DNA from: Galeopsis tetrahit
Lineage: Eukaryota > Streptophyta > Magnoliopsida > Lamiales > Lamiaceae
NCBI GenBank assembly: GCA_963675135.1
Contig: OY776129.1
Span: 45,768,141-45,832,140 of the forward strand
Length of the DNA stretch: 64,000 nt
Reading direction: 5' to 3'
Shown: positions 34,797 through 45,880 of the stretch, one piece after another
Layout of the letters: the number at the start of each line of letters is the position of its first letter
Numbering within the stretch: position 1 is the first letter of the stretch
The notes under the pieces: model-generated
Database searches by the model: none
What the model was told of the DNA's origin: nothing
The model's input: the letters and a program-made list of their open reading frames with translations, nothing else
Translations under genes and position numbers: made by a program

Positions 34797-35911
34797 GAAA
34801 ATACTTATATAAAATATTCCACGTGAAATATTAGTATATTTAAAAAAGTGTCAAAATTTCGCAGGTCTGTAGCGGGTCTGATCGGTCAAACAGATATTTT
34901 CCAAAAAATCGCGAGCGCAGAAGGCTAATAGAAAAGCGGGGTTCAGGTCTGTGTGACTATAAAAGTAATTATATGTTACTGTAAGGGCAAATATATGTTA
35001 CTGCAATGGCAAATATGTGTTACTGTAAGTACAAATAACACATAAATTGACTTTTCAGATGAAAATAATAATACAATTAATTTAAGGAATGATAAAAAAA
35101 TCTCGAAATTTTTTGCAAGTCATACCAAATCAAACATATCTTTAAAAAAAATCACTCAAGAGACAAACAAAAAAAACTTGTTCTTAATCTGTGTTACTTT
35201 AAATACAATTATATGTTATTGTACGAACAAATATGTGTTACTGTAAGGACAAGTAACACACAATTGACCTTTGTGTAACACATATTTGTTCTTAAAGTAA
35301 CACATGTATTGATTGAAAATTGTGTTACTATATAAACACAAGTGTATTACTTTATAGAGAAAGATGTGTTATTGTATAAATAAAACGTCATTATTGAGAG
35401 GGAATGAGATACGCACATTAAAAAGACGAAAAAAAATAATAATTGAAAACACGAAAAACACAATCATGTTGAATAGTTTATCGATCCCTACAATTACAAA
35501 AACATAATTATCAACAATTAATTGGAATAAATTTGTGTGTGTTATTATTGTTGATTTTTTCTCATAAATTCATTCAAAAAAAAAAAATAATGATTTCTCC
35601 ACCTTGTTTCGTGATTAGCAGATCAAAAGTTTGAATAGTGTAATTGATAGCGAATAAATTTTCTAAAGGTTTTTTTTTTTATGAAAGCTTGCAGATTTTC
35701 GCGTAGAAGAGAAGAATGTGGCGCTGAAAAGAAGGATTTTTTTTTTTGTTATAGAAGTCTGCAGATTTCTTAGAGAAAAGAAGAAGGCGACGCAAGAGAA
35801 GGAAGGAGAGAAGCAGCGCTGAAGAAGGAGACTGATTACCGGATAAGAAAAGAAGAATGAGTCAAATTTCACGGAAGTGCGGCAGTGAAATATTCTATAT
35901 AAGTTTTTGGC
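34797..35911. mobile_element. MULE-like element inside repeat copy B
   Basis: 1,115 bp flanked by the 10-bp duplication AATTTACATA (34787-34796 and 35912-35921). The ends are imperfect inverted repeats (GAAAATACTTATATAAAATATT versus the inverse of AATATTCTATATAAGTTTTTGGC). The inside holds many ATGTGTTACTGTAAG(G/T)(A/G)CAAAT words between 34974 and 35380. Copy A lacks this segment, confirming the insertion. Confidence 0.82.
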
Positions 35912-36173
35912 AATTTACATATGTGTGTATATTTTTTTGTTTTAATAAATGCTAGTACATATTTTCATGGGAATAAATTAATCATATAGGAACTCATTTT
36001 TTTTTATAGGTTGAGCCTCAATTTAGGTTTTTAATTTTGAAATGTATCTATTTTTTTTAAAATTTAAATACATTTTTATTTCTTTAGTCTCATGTAGGCC
36101 CGATAATTTTTTACATTTTTGATTAAACAAGACGATAACAATATAAATTGTTTTTTATGTATATATATATATA

Positions 36174-36204
<31 letters not shown>

Positions 36205-36229
36205 TTTTGATATGACCCAATTTCAAACC

Positions 36230-36430
36230 TCTAATGTAAAAGGATATATCAAATTCGAAACAGTAACTTCCACATAAACTTAATCGATGTCTTTAACAAT
36301 GTGATAGATACTCATTTGACTGAAATCAATAGTAAATTCAAAGATGAGATTTTTAAATTTAGTGATGCCTTGAATTCTAAGGACAACTTCATGTTGTTTA
36401 ATTATAATTTTATTTTGAAATTCTTAAACA
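36230..36430 (+). pseudogene. hAT transposase remnant, copy B
   Basis: Matches 33180-33380 of copy A, including the words for LTEINSKFKDE and the LNSKDNF block (36306-36390), then degenerates. No open frame. It ends before the element at 36552. Confidence 0.55.
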
Positions 36431-37229
36431 GTGAAAACTCTATTTTTACAAGTCTAAATCTTCAATGAAACGATGGACCAACTCGGTCCCATTATTTGAC
36501 CCGTTGAATTATACAAAGCAGTTCGAATTGCAACCTCTACGAGATCACATGCAGGGACGGAACCACATGCATGTTGGGGTGGCCCTGGCCCTGAAGGAAA
36601 TAAATCAATCACATAAATCAATCACGTGATTATCTCCTCAGTACAACCATATTTTTGGTTTGATTTTACATTCTTATTTTTCGCATATCAATCCCATGAT
36701 TGAAGGGATTCTTACAAAGTATATATATGTTTTCGTTCAATAAGAATATCATCAAAATGCCAACTTTTACAGGCCCCCCTCAGGATTTATCATTTTTTAC
36801 TAAGTATTTTATACAATGTGTAATATGTGTTAGGTATTAGTCTTGAACTTACGAAATACAATTACTGTATATGTTAATTGGATTAATATATTAATTGGGC
36901 CTATTCCTAAATTATTAGTTGGGCCAATTGATTAGGCAGTTAAGTACCTTTTAGTCATTTCTCGGTCCAAATTTAAATATTTTAATTTTTACGGTTTTAT
37001 TTTTCATTCTTAATTTATTGTCTGTTATTTTTAATTTCACCTGATTATAAGTTTTAAAAGATTTATGCATAATTTGATTAATATCACTGTAATTCTCTTC
37101 TGTTTCTCGGTTGAACGTGTAGCATTTTTTAATTTTTTTTCAAATAATTTATTATTATATATTATTTCATTTTATACTATTGCCCTATAGTTTCACCTAA
37201 TTTCGAAACAATCGTTTTAAGTTATAAAC

Positions 37230-37415
37230 GGATAGAAATAATGATTTAGTCCATAATTGATTTAGTCAAAGATCTTTAGAGATTTATATATATTTTTCAT
37301 ATCTGTAATTACTTGTAGGTTACTCTGTAAACCCTAATTGTAATCTTTATATATATTGAATAGACTAAATCAAAATCCTCAATTGAGGTAAAATATATTT
37401 TATCTTATTCTTTTA
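37230..37415 (+). repeat. 5' LTR of the Copia element
   Basis: Shares AATAATGATTTAGTCC … CAATTGAGGTAAAATATATTTT with the 3' LTR. A TATATATATTGAATAG stretch near 37350-37365 may be its TATA box. The outer ends are worn (the left LTR does not start TG). Confidence 0.88.
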
Positions 37416-37427
37416 TGGTATCAGCCT
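37416..37427 (+). other. primer-binding site (tRNA-iMet type)
   Basis: TGGTATCAGCCT lies directly after the 5' LTR. The first nine bases match the complement of the 3' end of plant initiator methionine tRNA used by most Copia elements. Confidence 0.85.
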
Positions 37428-37479
37428 AACAAGGCTGAGAAACCCTAGTCTTTTTTTTTTTACCGAAATTCTCTTCATC

Positions 37480-40400
37480 ATGGCCGGTGATACACCTTCT
37501 TCTTCCACCTCCGTTTTTTATTCGACTCTTACTCTACATGCTATGACTCACCTAGTCACCATTAAACTCAAACCCACAAACTATCTCATGTGGTATGGTC
37601 AAATCTATCCTCTTCTTGCCACTCAGAAATTTCTTCCCTACGTTGATGGCTCGCTGCCCGCTCCATCTACCAAGATTCCCACTGATTCCGGTGATTCCTC
37701 TAATCCTGCCTACGATGAGTGGCTTGGCAAAGATCAAATAGTTAGAGTTTTTCTCTCGTCAACCCTAACTGAAGATGCCATGGTTGTTGTTGTTGGATAC
37801 TCAACGTCCGCTGCTATGTGGTCTACCTTGGCTACTGCTTTCAATCGGCCATCCAAGGCTAGAGAGCTTCGTCTCAAGGACGAATTGCAACTTATCAAGA
37901 AAGGCTCCCGTTCTGTCACGGAGTATGGTGCCACGTTCAAGAATCTGTGTGATCAACTTCTTGCCATGGGTTGTTCGATCGATGATACTGACAAATCCCA
38001 TTGGTTCCTTCGCGGATTAGGTACGGATTTTCATGGCTTTTCTACTTCTCAAATTAATCTCACGCCTCTGCCCTCCTTCCCTGAGTTATTGTCCAAAGGC
38101 GAGTCGCACGATCTGTTTACAAAATCGCTCGACTCCGCTTCTGCCTCCTCTCAGTCACCGGCTTTCCTTGCTCAGCAGCGATCAAATAAGAAATCTGGTA
38201 ATGTTTACCAGTCTGGTTCGTTCCATCAATCTAGCCGTGGGGGATATAATTTTAATTCTAATCGTGGCGGTAATCCTGGCCGTGGTGGTCGTTCCGGTGG
38301 TCGCTATCCCCCTAATTGCCAAATCTGTCGTGGTGAACATTATGCTTGAGTGTGCCCACAACGTTACTCTTCTCCTCCGCAACAAGCCAATCTTGCTCAT
38401 GCCTTTCAAAACACTTGTTCGATAAATCAGAACTCTCCTGATTGGTATGTCGACACGGGTGCCTCATCACACATGGCTAATTCTATTGATGGTTTGGACT
38501 CCACATCGAACTACTCTGGTTCTGATAGGGTTGTTGTGGGAAATGGTAACACTCTTTCTATTTCTCATACTGGCTCTCATACTTTATCTCGTGATTTATC
38601 TCTACTGAATGTCCTCGTGGTTCCTCATATCACGAAGAACCTTCTTTCTGTTAGCAAACTTACGAGTGATAATCCGGTGAATGTTGTTTTTTCTAACGAC
38701 TGTTTTGAAATTCAGAATCGTGTAACAGGGATTCCATTGGCACGAGGCAGACGTGAAAATGGATTATATATTTTGGAGCGTGGTCATGCGGCTTTGGTGG
38801 CAGCTTTATGGAATCGTCGTACACGTGCCTCTTTTGAATTGTGGCATAGTCGTTTAGGCCATGTTAATTTTGATACTATTAAGTTGTTGAACAAACTTGG
38901 TTTTTTGTCATTTACTTCTGTTTTACCTAGGCCTCTTGCTTGTTCTTCTTGTCAGTTGGCTAAAAGTAAAATACTTCCTTTTATCAATAATGAAAAACGC
39001 GCTTTGCGTTTGTTGGATGTTATTCATTGTGATTTGTGGGGTCCGTCTCCTGTGAAATCGTGTGATGGTTTTCTCTACTATGTGGTTTTCGTTGATGACT
39101 TCTCTCGTTTTACGTGGTTTTATCCGCTTCGTTTGAAATCAGACTTCTATGATACGTTTGTTAAGTTCAAAACTTTGGTCGAAAATCAATTTTCCACAAC
39201 TATCAAACGTTTTCAATCTGATGGGGGTACCGAGTTCACAAATAACAAATTGCAAGTCCTTTTCAGAAATTGTGGCATTCTACATACCATGTCTTGTTCA
39301 TACACCCCTTCTCAAAATGGCCGTGCAGAAAGAAAACATAGACATATTACAGAAACAGGGTTATCTATGTTGTTTCATTCATCTGTCCCTATGGAATATT
39401 GGGTTGAAGCTTTTGGTGCTGCGGTTTATGTGATTAATCGTTTACCCTCTTCTGTGTTATCCGATAAATCACCGTTTCAATTGGTATTTTCCTCTCCTCC
39501 AAATTATGATAATCTTCATGCGTTTGGATGTAGAGTTTATCCATGCTTACTAGATTATGCTGCTAACAAGTTTTCTCCTCGCAGCATTCCTTGTGTTTTC
39601 TTGGGTTACAGTTCCAGGCATAAGGGTTTTTGCTGTCTCGATACAACATCGTCTTATTTGTACATTAGCAGGCATGCTCGGTTTGATGAGGAATATTTTC
39701 CCTTTGCACCTTCCACACGGTCCTCTTCAGCCGACTCGTTGGATTTTTCGGCTTATAGGGATCTTGGTTCGGCTCCCATTTTTCCTTCGCCTTCGAGTCC
39801 AGCAGTGGTTCCGATGGATTTGCCTGCTTCGACTCCTTGTTCAGCATGTCCGGATCTCACGTCTACGGCATCTCCGCCTTCGCCATTGGCCCCTTTGCCG
39901 CCACCTGCATCAGTATCAACTCATCCTATGCAAACACGTGCCAAGGATGGCATTTTCAAGCCAAAGTATCCTCCTTCAACTTCTTACTTGGCTCATAGTG
40001 GTTTTCTTTCCACTCTACACTTTTCTAAGGAGCCCAAGGGTTTCAAATCAGCTGCAAAATCACCTTACTGGATTTCTGCAATGGACGACGAGCTTAAGGC
40101 TCTTCATGCCAACAACACTTAGACTTTGGTCCCTCGTCCTGCTACTGAAAATGTTATTGGTTCTAAATGGGTCTTTCGTACCAAGTATTTGGCGAATGGT
40201 TCTATTGATCGCTATAAAGCTCGCTTAGTTACTCAAGGGTTTTCTCAGCTTCCTGGTTTCGACTACGATCATACTTTCAGTCCTGTAGTCAAAGCTTCCA
40301 CTGTTCGTATCATACTCTCTTTGGCGGTTATTAATAATTGGCCATTACGTCAATTGGATGTAAACAATGCTTTTCTGCATGATGTTCTTCAAAAGCCTGT

Positions 40401-41586
40401 TTACATGGAGCAACCACCTAGCTACATTGATTATGTTCGTCCTTCCTTTGTTTGCAAGCTAAATAAGGCGATTTATGGTTTGAAGCAGGCTCCTCGGGCG
40501 TGGTTTCAACGCTTTTGTGCCTTCTTAGTAAGTCTTGGTTTTCTTGAAAGCAAATCTGACACTTCTTTGTTTGTCTTTCGCCAAGATCGTTTTTTGCTTT
40601 ATTTACTTGTCTACGTGGATGACATTATTATCATTGGGAGTGACCAGTCGCTTATTGATCGTATTATTCTTCGAATTCGCCGTGAATTTGCAATTAAAGA
40701 CCTAGGGCGGCTGAATTATTTCCTCGGCTTGGAGGTAACTTATACGAAATCTGGTATCTTCTTGGGTCAGTCCAAGTATGTGCGAGACATCCTTCTTCGA
40801 TCTGCTCTTCTCGATGCCAAGCCAGTGTCTACTCCACTTTCCTCATCGGAAATTCTTACAGTTGATGGTGATCCTCACTCCGATCCTACTGAGTTTCGTT
40901 CTTTGGTGGGTGCGTTGCAATATCTCACTATAACTAGGCCAGATTTATCATATGCTGTGAACACTGTAAGTCAGTTTCAATCGAAACTCACTGTTGCTCA
41001 TTTTCAGGCTGTCAAGCGCATTCTTCGTTATGTCAAGGGCACGCTTACATTTGGTCTGGATTTCACTCGTGGACCTCTCAATCTTTTGGGTTACTCTGAT
41101 GCTGATTGGGCTCGTTGCCTTGACACTCGCCGCTCCACTTATGATTATTCCATATTTTTGGGTCCGAATCTTGTATCTTGGAGTGCTAAGAAACAACCCA
41201 CTGTCTCTCGTTCCAGCTGTGAGTCTGAGTATAGGGCTTTGGCTAATGCTGCCTCTGAAGTTATTTGGGTCACGTTACTCTTGCGTGAACTTCATGCCAT
41301 GCCTTCATCTTCACCAAAGCTCATGTGTGATAATAAGTCTGCGCTCTTTCTTAGCCAAAATCTAGTGGCTCATAAGCGGGCAAAACACATTGATATTGAT
41401 TATCATTTTGTTCGGGAAATGGTTGCTTCGGGTCGTCTATCTACCCATTTTGTCCCCTCAAATCTTCAACTTGCTGATATATTCACCAAGAGTCTTCCGC
41501 GACCGCTATTTGAATTCTTTCGGTCCAAGCTTTGCGTATCTCCACATCCGCTTTGCTTGAGGGGGGTAATAGGAATAATGATTTAG
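37480..41586 (+). pseudogene. Copia gag-pol polyprotein with two nonsense codons
   Basis: A single reading frame from ATG 37480 to TAG 41586 is interrupted only by TGA (38347-38349, within the gag zinc knuckle CQICRGEH) and TAG (40120-40122, between integrase and reverse transcriptase). Order: gag (UBN2-type, KLKPTNYLMWYGQI), zinc knuckle, protease WYVDTGASSHM, pre-integrase HSRLGHVNF with CSSCQLAK, integrase core with HCDLWGPS, SDGGTEF and AERKHRH, reverse transcriptase with NAFLHD and catalytic YVDD, and RNase H (YSDADWA, KHIDIDYHFVRE). The gene order protease-integrase-RT identifies Copia. Both stops are single transition-type changes, consistent with decay after DNA methylation. Confidence 0.95.
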
Positions 41587-41752
41587 TCCATAATTGATTT
41601 AGTCAAAGATCTTTAGAGATTTGTATATATTTTCCATATCTGTAATTACTTGTAGGTTACTCTGTAAATTCTAATTGTAATCTTTATATATATTGAATAG
41701 ACTAAATCAAAATCCTCAATTGAGGTAAAATATATTTTCTCTTATTTTTTCA
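41567..41752 (+). repeat. 3' LTR of the Copia element
   Basis: Follows the polypurine tract and ends CA at 41752 before TAAAC. It is collinear with 37230-37415 except for a few substitutions. Confidence 0.88.
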
Positions 41753-42915
41753 TAAACTTAATCGAGACTTAAAATATAATTAATGATGAATTTCTTATAA
41801 ATTTACAATTAGTGTGTATTGAGGCGTAAATTAAGAAAAAACATATATATAGTCTCAATTGTAGATGATTTTTTTATATGCGCATTATAAGGATATATTT
41901 ATATATTTTAATATATTTTAACAATGAATATTGATATATCATAATATGAAATATCTAAATTTTAGTATCGAAAATTATGTTGACTGTATTGGCCCCCTTT
42001 CACATAAAAGTCTGGATTCGTCCCTGAGTTCTATATAGTCAATTGTTCCTTTTTTATTTCACGTTCTTTAATGTCCCTTTTATGTGAATGTCAGTTTTAC
42101 GTTTGGAGAATTGAAATTTCGTCGATATTGTCCCTTTTACGACTAATGTCCCTCAATGTCCCACAATTATTTAAAACTCATGTCCCTCAATGAATTTTAA
42201 TTGTAGAAGTGAAATTTTGTTGGTTTCAAAATATAAAATGTCTCTTATTTTACTCAAGTCCCTAAATGTCCCTTTTATGTGAATATCGATTTTACAGTTA
42301 GAGAATTGAATTCCAGTTGATAAGTGGGATTTTTGTCGGTTTTGGAATGTTGATGCCCCTCAATATTGTTCTTTTTTTTTTTTTTTTTTATCTCACGCCC
42401 CTTATTGTCTCTTTTATGTTAATGTCGATTTTACGTTTAGAGAATTGAAATTTTAATTTGATAATTGAAATTTCGTTGATATTGTCCCTTTTACGACTAA
42501 TGTCCCTCAATGTCCCACAATGTTTTTAAACTCATTTCCCTCAATGAAATTTTGGTTGTAGAAGTGAAATTTTGTTGGTTTCAAAATAATTAATGTCCCT
42601 TATTTTACTCAAGTCCCTAAATGTCCCTTTTATTAGAATATCGATTTTACAGTTGGAGAAATCGAATTCTAGTTGATGAGTGGGAATTTTTTCGGTTTTG
42701 GAATATTGATGGCCCTCAATATTTTTCCTTTTTTTTTTATCTCACGTCCCTTATTGTCCCTTTTATGTGAATGTCGGTTTTATGTTTGGAGAATTGAAAT
42801 TTCGTCGATATTGTCCCTTTTACGACTAATGTCCCTCAATGAAATTTTGGTTGTAGAAGTGAAATTTTGTTTGTTTCAATATATGCAATGTCCCTTATTT
42901 TACTCAAGTCCCTAA

Positions 42916-43135
42916 GGGTATGATTGATATGGTGGAATAAGTCATGAATGGAATCACCATTCATGGATCTATTCCAAATTTGACGATTGGGATGAGGGTG
43001 TGTTTGTAAACAATTGTAGTTGATTTAAAGTGATTAAAGTTGATTTTTGTAGTAAAATTGAAAGTAGATAGTGTTTTAAAAATAAGCATTTCTAATCAAT
43101 TTTTTAAATGTTGTGATGTATGTCATTCAAATCAC

Positions 43136-43167
<32 letters not shown>

Positions 43168-44202
43168 ACAAAAAACACCCTTATTACATTTGAATAAATA
43201 ATGGGTAAAAATAAAATATTATTTAAATTGTGAGGGCAAAATTGTAAAATTAGTGAATGTAATGATTAGAAGCACTTAGAAGTTGTTAGAAGCATGGGGA
43301 GGGATGCTTGACTAAAAATGATTTTAAGTAATTAATTTAATCACTTACTTGTGTTTACAAACACTTCAAAAGTGATTCTATTTAAAAAAGAAGTGCTTTT
43401 AAGCACATAGTTTTGTTTGCAAACACCCACTGATTTATGGAATGAAATCATATATGGAATTCTCATTCCTTTCCACCCCATGGGTTTAAGGAAGGAATCA
43501 AAATTTTAATAAATCCTGCAATAAAAATTAATAATGATATTATTATTTAATAATAAAAAATTTATAATATTTAATAAAAATATTAATATAATATATAATC
43601 TAAAAATAAAAATATAATAAATTTAAAAAATATAAATAATAATATATTAATTTTAACAATAATATTATTTTTCAATAATATTAAATTATAAATATAATAA
43701 CATAAAAAAATCATTTAATTTTTTTTAAAAATATAAATAATACAGAGTACAATATAGTGTATACAATATATTATTTTCAATAATATAAAATAATAGTATA
43801 ATAATTTTTAATAATATAAATAATAATAATATTTTTTAAATTTATTTAATATTAAAAATAATGATAATATTCTTATTTTAAAAATAAAAATATTATTTTT
43901 ATATAAAATATACATTTATTATAAATAATAAAATCAGAAAAATATATATATATATATTAATAATAATAATAGAGAATCAATAATGATTATTAAAATATTA
44001 AAAATAAAAATAATGGAGTATATTTTTAACAATAATCAATAATATTAATTTTAAAAAATACTATATTTCATTCCCACATTCATTCCAATTGTATACCAAT
44101 CATAGGAATGACTATTCTTATGTCATTCCATTCACACCTTCATTCCATTCTTGAGTTCATTCCATTCAGTCTCAAATTCATTCCATCATACCAATCATAC
44201 CC
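42916..44202. mobile_element. PIF/Harbinger-type MITE (copy 3) inside the satellite
   Basis: Ends GGGTATGATTGATATG and CATACCAATCATACCC with TAA at 42913-42915 and 44203-44205. The inside is AT-rich and collinear with copy 1 (10570-11420), apart from a nested element at 42996. The satellite sequence CAAGTCCCTAA…ATGTC continues across the insertion. Confidence 0.92.
42996..43430. mobile_element. small TIR element nested in Harbinger copy 3
   Basis: About 435 bp absent from Harbinger copy 1 at the same place. The ends are inverted repeats (GGGTGTGTTTGTAAAC and GTTTGCAAACACCC), with further inverted pairs inside (AAAGTGATT, AAGCACTT). A TGA flanks both sides, suggesting a 3-bp target duplication. 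It contains a long poly-T run (43133-43159). Confidence 0.8.
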
Positions 44203-45345
44203 TAAATGTCTCTTTTATGTGAATATCGATTTTATAGTTTGAGAAATCGAATTCTAGTTGATGAGTGGGTATTTTGTTGGTTTTGGAATATTGATGCCCC
44301 TCAATATTGTTCATTTTTTTTATCTAACGTCCCTTAATGTCCATTTTATATGAATGTCGGTTTTACGTTTGGAGAATTGAAGTTTCAGTTTGATATTTGA
44401 AATTTCGTCGATATTATCTCTTTTACGACTAATGTCTCTCGACGTCCCACAATGTTTTAAAACTCATTTCCTCAATGAAATTTTGTTGGTTTCAAAATAT
44501 GCAATGTCCCTTATTTTTACTCAAATCCCTAAATGTCCCTTTTTATGTGAATATCGATTATACAGTTGGAGAAATCGAATTCCATTTGATGAGTGAGAAT
44601 TTTGTCTGTTTTGGAATATTGATGCCTCTCAATATTGTTCATTTTTTACATCTCGTCCCTTAATGTCCCTGTGAATGCCGGTTTTACGTTTGGAGAATTG
44701 AAATTAAAATTTGATAATTGAAATTTCGTCGATATTGTCTCTTTTACAGCTAATGTCCCTCAATGTTCCACAATTTTTTAAAATTCATGTCCCTCGATGA
44801 AATTTTGGTTGTAGAACTGAAATTTGTTGGTTAAAAATATGCAATGTCCCTTAATTTACTCAAGTCCCTAAATGTCCCTTTTATGTGAATATCGATTTTA
44901 CAGTTGGAGAAATTGAATTCTAGTTGATAAGTGGGAATTTTATCGGTTTTCGTATATTGTTGCCCCTCAATATTGTTCCTTTTTTTATCTCACGTCCCTT
45001 ATTGTCCCTTTTATGTGAATGTCGATTTTACGTTTGGAGAATTGAAATTTCAATTTGATAATTGAAATTTCATCGATATTGTCTCTTTTACGACTAATTT
45101 TCCTCAATGTCCCACAATTATTTAAAACTCATGTGCCTCAATAAATTTTGGTTGTAGAAGTAAAATTTTGTTGGTTTCAAAATATGCAATGTCTCTTATT
45201 TTACTCAAGTCCTTAAATGTCCCTTTTATATGAATATCAATTTTACAGTTGGAGAATTGAATTCCAGTTTATGATGGGAATTTTTTGTGTTTTGGAATAT
45301 TGATTCCCCTCAATATTTTTTTTTTTTTAATCTCACGTCCGTTAA

Positions 45346-45433
45346 TTTGATATACACTTTTTTTCTCTAATCAAGAAGTGATGGCATGGCTCGCCGAAGA
45401 GTGTGTATTTACCCCATAATATTATACGTATTA
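45346..45433. repeat. 88-bp segment repeated at 50834-50935
   Basis: ATTTGATATACACTTTTTTTC through ATTATACGTATTA is about 88 percent like 50838-50928 and, inverted, like 51140-51245. This shows a dispersed repeat on both sides of the truncated Copia element. Confidence 0.8.
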
Positions 45434-45550
45434 CTCCCTCCGTCCCGAATTAACTTTCATACTTACTGTTCACCCCCTTTTAAAAAAATATTATAATAAA
45501 TCGAATTTTAAGATATAATTTTATAAAAAAATAAATAAGAGAGTTGACTT
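45434..45550. mobile_element. truncated Stowaway end
   Basis: CTCCCTCCGTCCCGAATTAA follows TTA at 45431-45433. No matching right end is found before the CCGGTT repeat, so only a left part remains. Confidence 0.5.
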
Positions 45551-45564
45551 GTGTGAATGTAGAC

Positions 45565-45880
45565 ATGCGCAACGGTTAGAAACCGCCGGTTACGGTTTTC
45601 AAAAATCGGTAACCGTAACCGAACCGCCGGTTTGCCGGTTACGGTTTTTAACCGCCGGTTTGCCGGTTTGCTTTTTTTTTTTTTTAAATATTATCTCCGT
45701 TTTCGCTCGTTTTCACTCCGTTTTTGTTCATTTTAACTCATTTTTTAGAAAATACATTACTAGAATTGAATAAAAATTATATAAATTAAATTTATACATT
45801 AAAAATAGAAGAATTGTGTATTAAAAAAATTAATTTTTTTTTTTTTAAAACCGGCGGTTAACCGTCAAAACCGGCCAAAC
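45565..45880. repeat. CCGGTT/AACCGG-rich element, possible short hAT-like MITE
   Basis: Left part 45571-45670 has many ACCGCCGGTT and CGGTTACGGTTTT words. Right part 45848-45880 is the inverse (AAAACCGGCGGTTAACCGTC). The middle is AT-rich. It abuts the broken end of the Sirevirus-like polyprotein at about 45880. Confidence 0.5.

Larger units (their letters stand above)
37230..41752 (+). mobile_element. Copia LTR retrotransposon, nearly complete
   Basis: The target duplication TAAAC lies at 37225-37229 and 41753-41757. Short LTRs of about 186 bp (37230-37415 and 41567-41752) differ at roughly 5 percent of positions. A primer-binding site complementary to initiator tRNA-Met (TGGTATCAG) starts at 37416, and a polypurine tract GAGGGGGG lies at 41559-41566. 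One long gag-pol region lies between. It is of the Ale/Retrofit-like small Copia size (4.5 kb). Two in-frame stops make it non-autonomous now. Confidence 0.93.
36552..42026. mobile_element. hAT-like non-autonomous element hosting a Copia retrotransposon
   Basis: The left end is CAGGGACGGAACCA (36552) and the right end TGGATTCGTCCCTG (42026), inverted repeats of about 14 bases starting CAGGG, followed inside by GGTGGCCC / GGCCCCC patches. The same ends bound the element at 52511-53092. I see no 8-bp target duplication, so the two ends may have been altered. The inside is AT-rich apart from the Copia element. Confidence 0.55.
42030..45345. repeat. satellite-like tandem array, about 340-355 bp per unit
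   Basis: About seven head-to-tail units with the landmark GGAATATTGATGCCCCTCAA at 42344, 42700, 44285, 44613, 44951 and 45294 (slightly varied). Each unit contains AATGTCCCTTTTATGTGAAT twice, GAAATTTCGTCGATATTGTC and TTTTACAGTTGGAGAA. The unit at 42916 is split by a Harbinger element. No protein is encoded; the short frames in it are by-products of the repeat. Confidence 0.92.

Noticed and set aside
42673..45300. Several open frames of 60-80 codons
   Set aside because: They repeat with the satellite period and are by-products of the tandem units.
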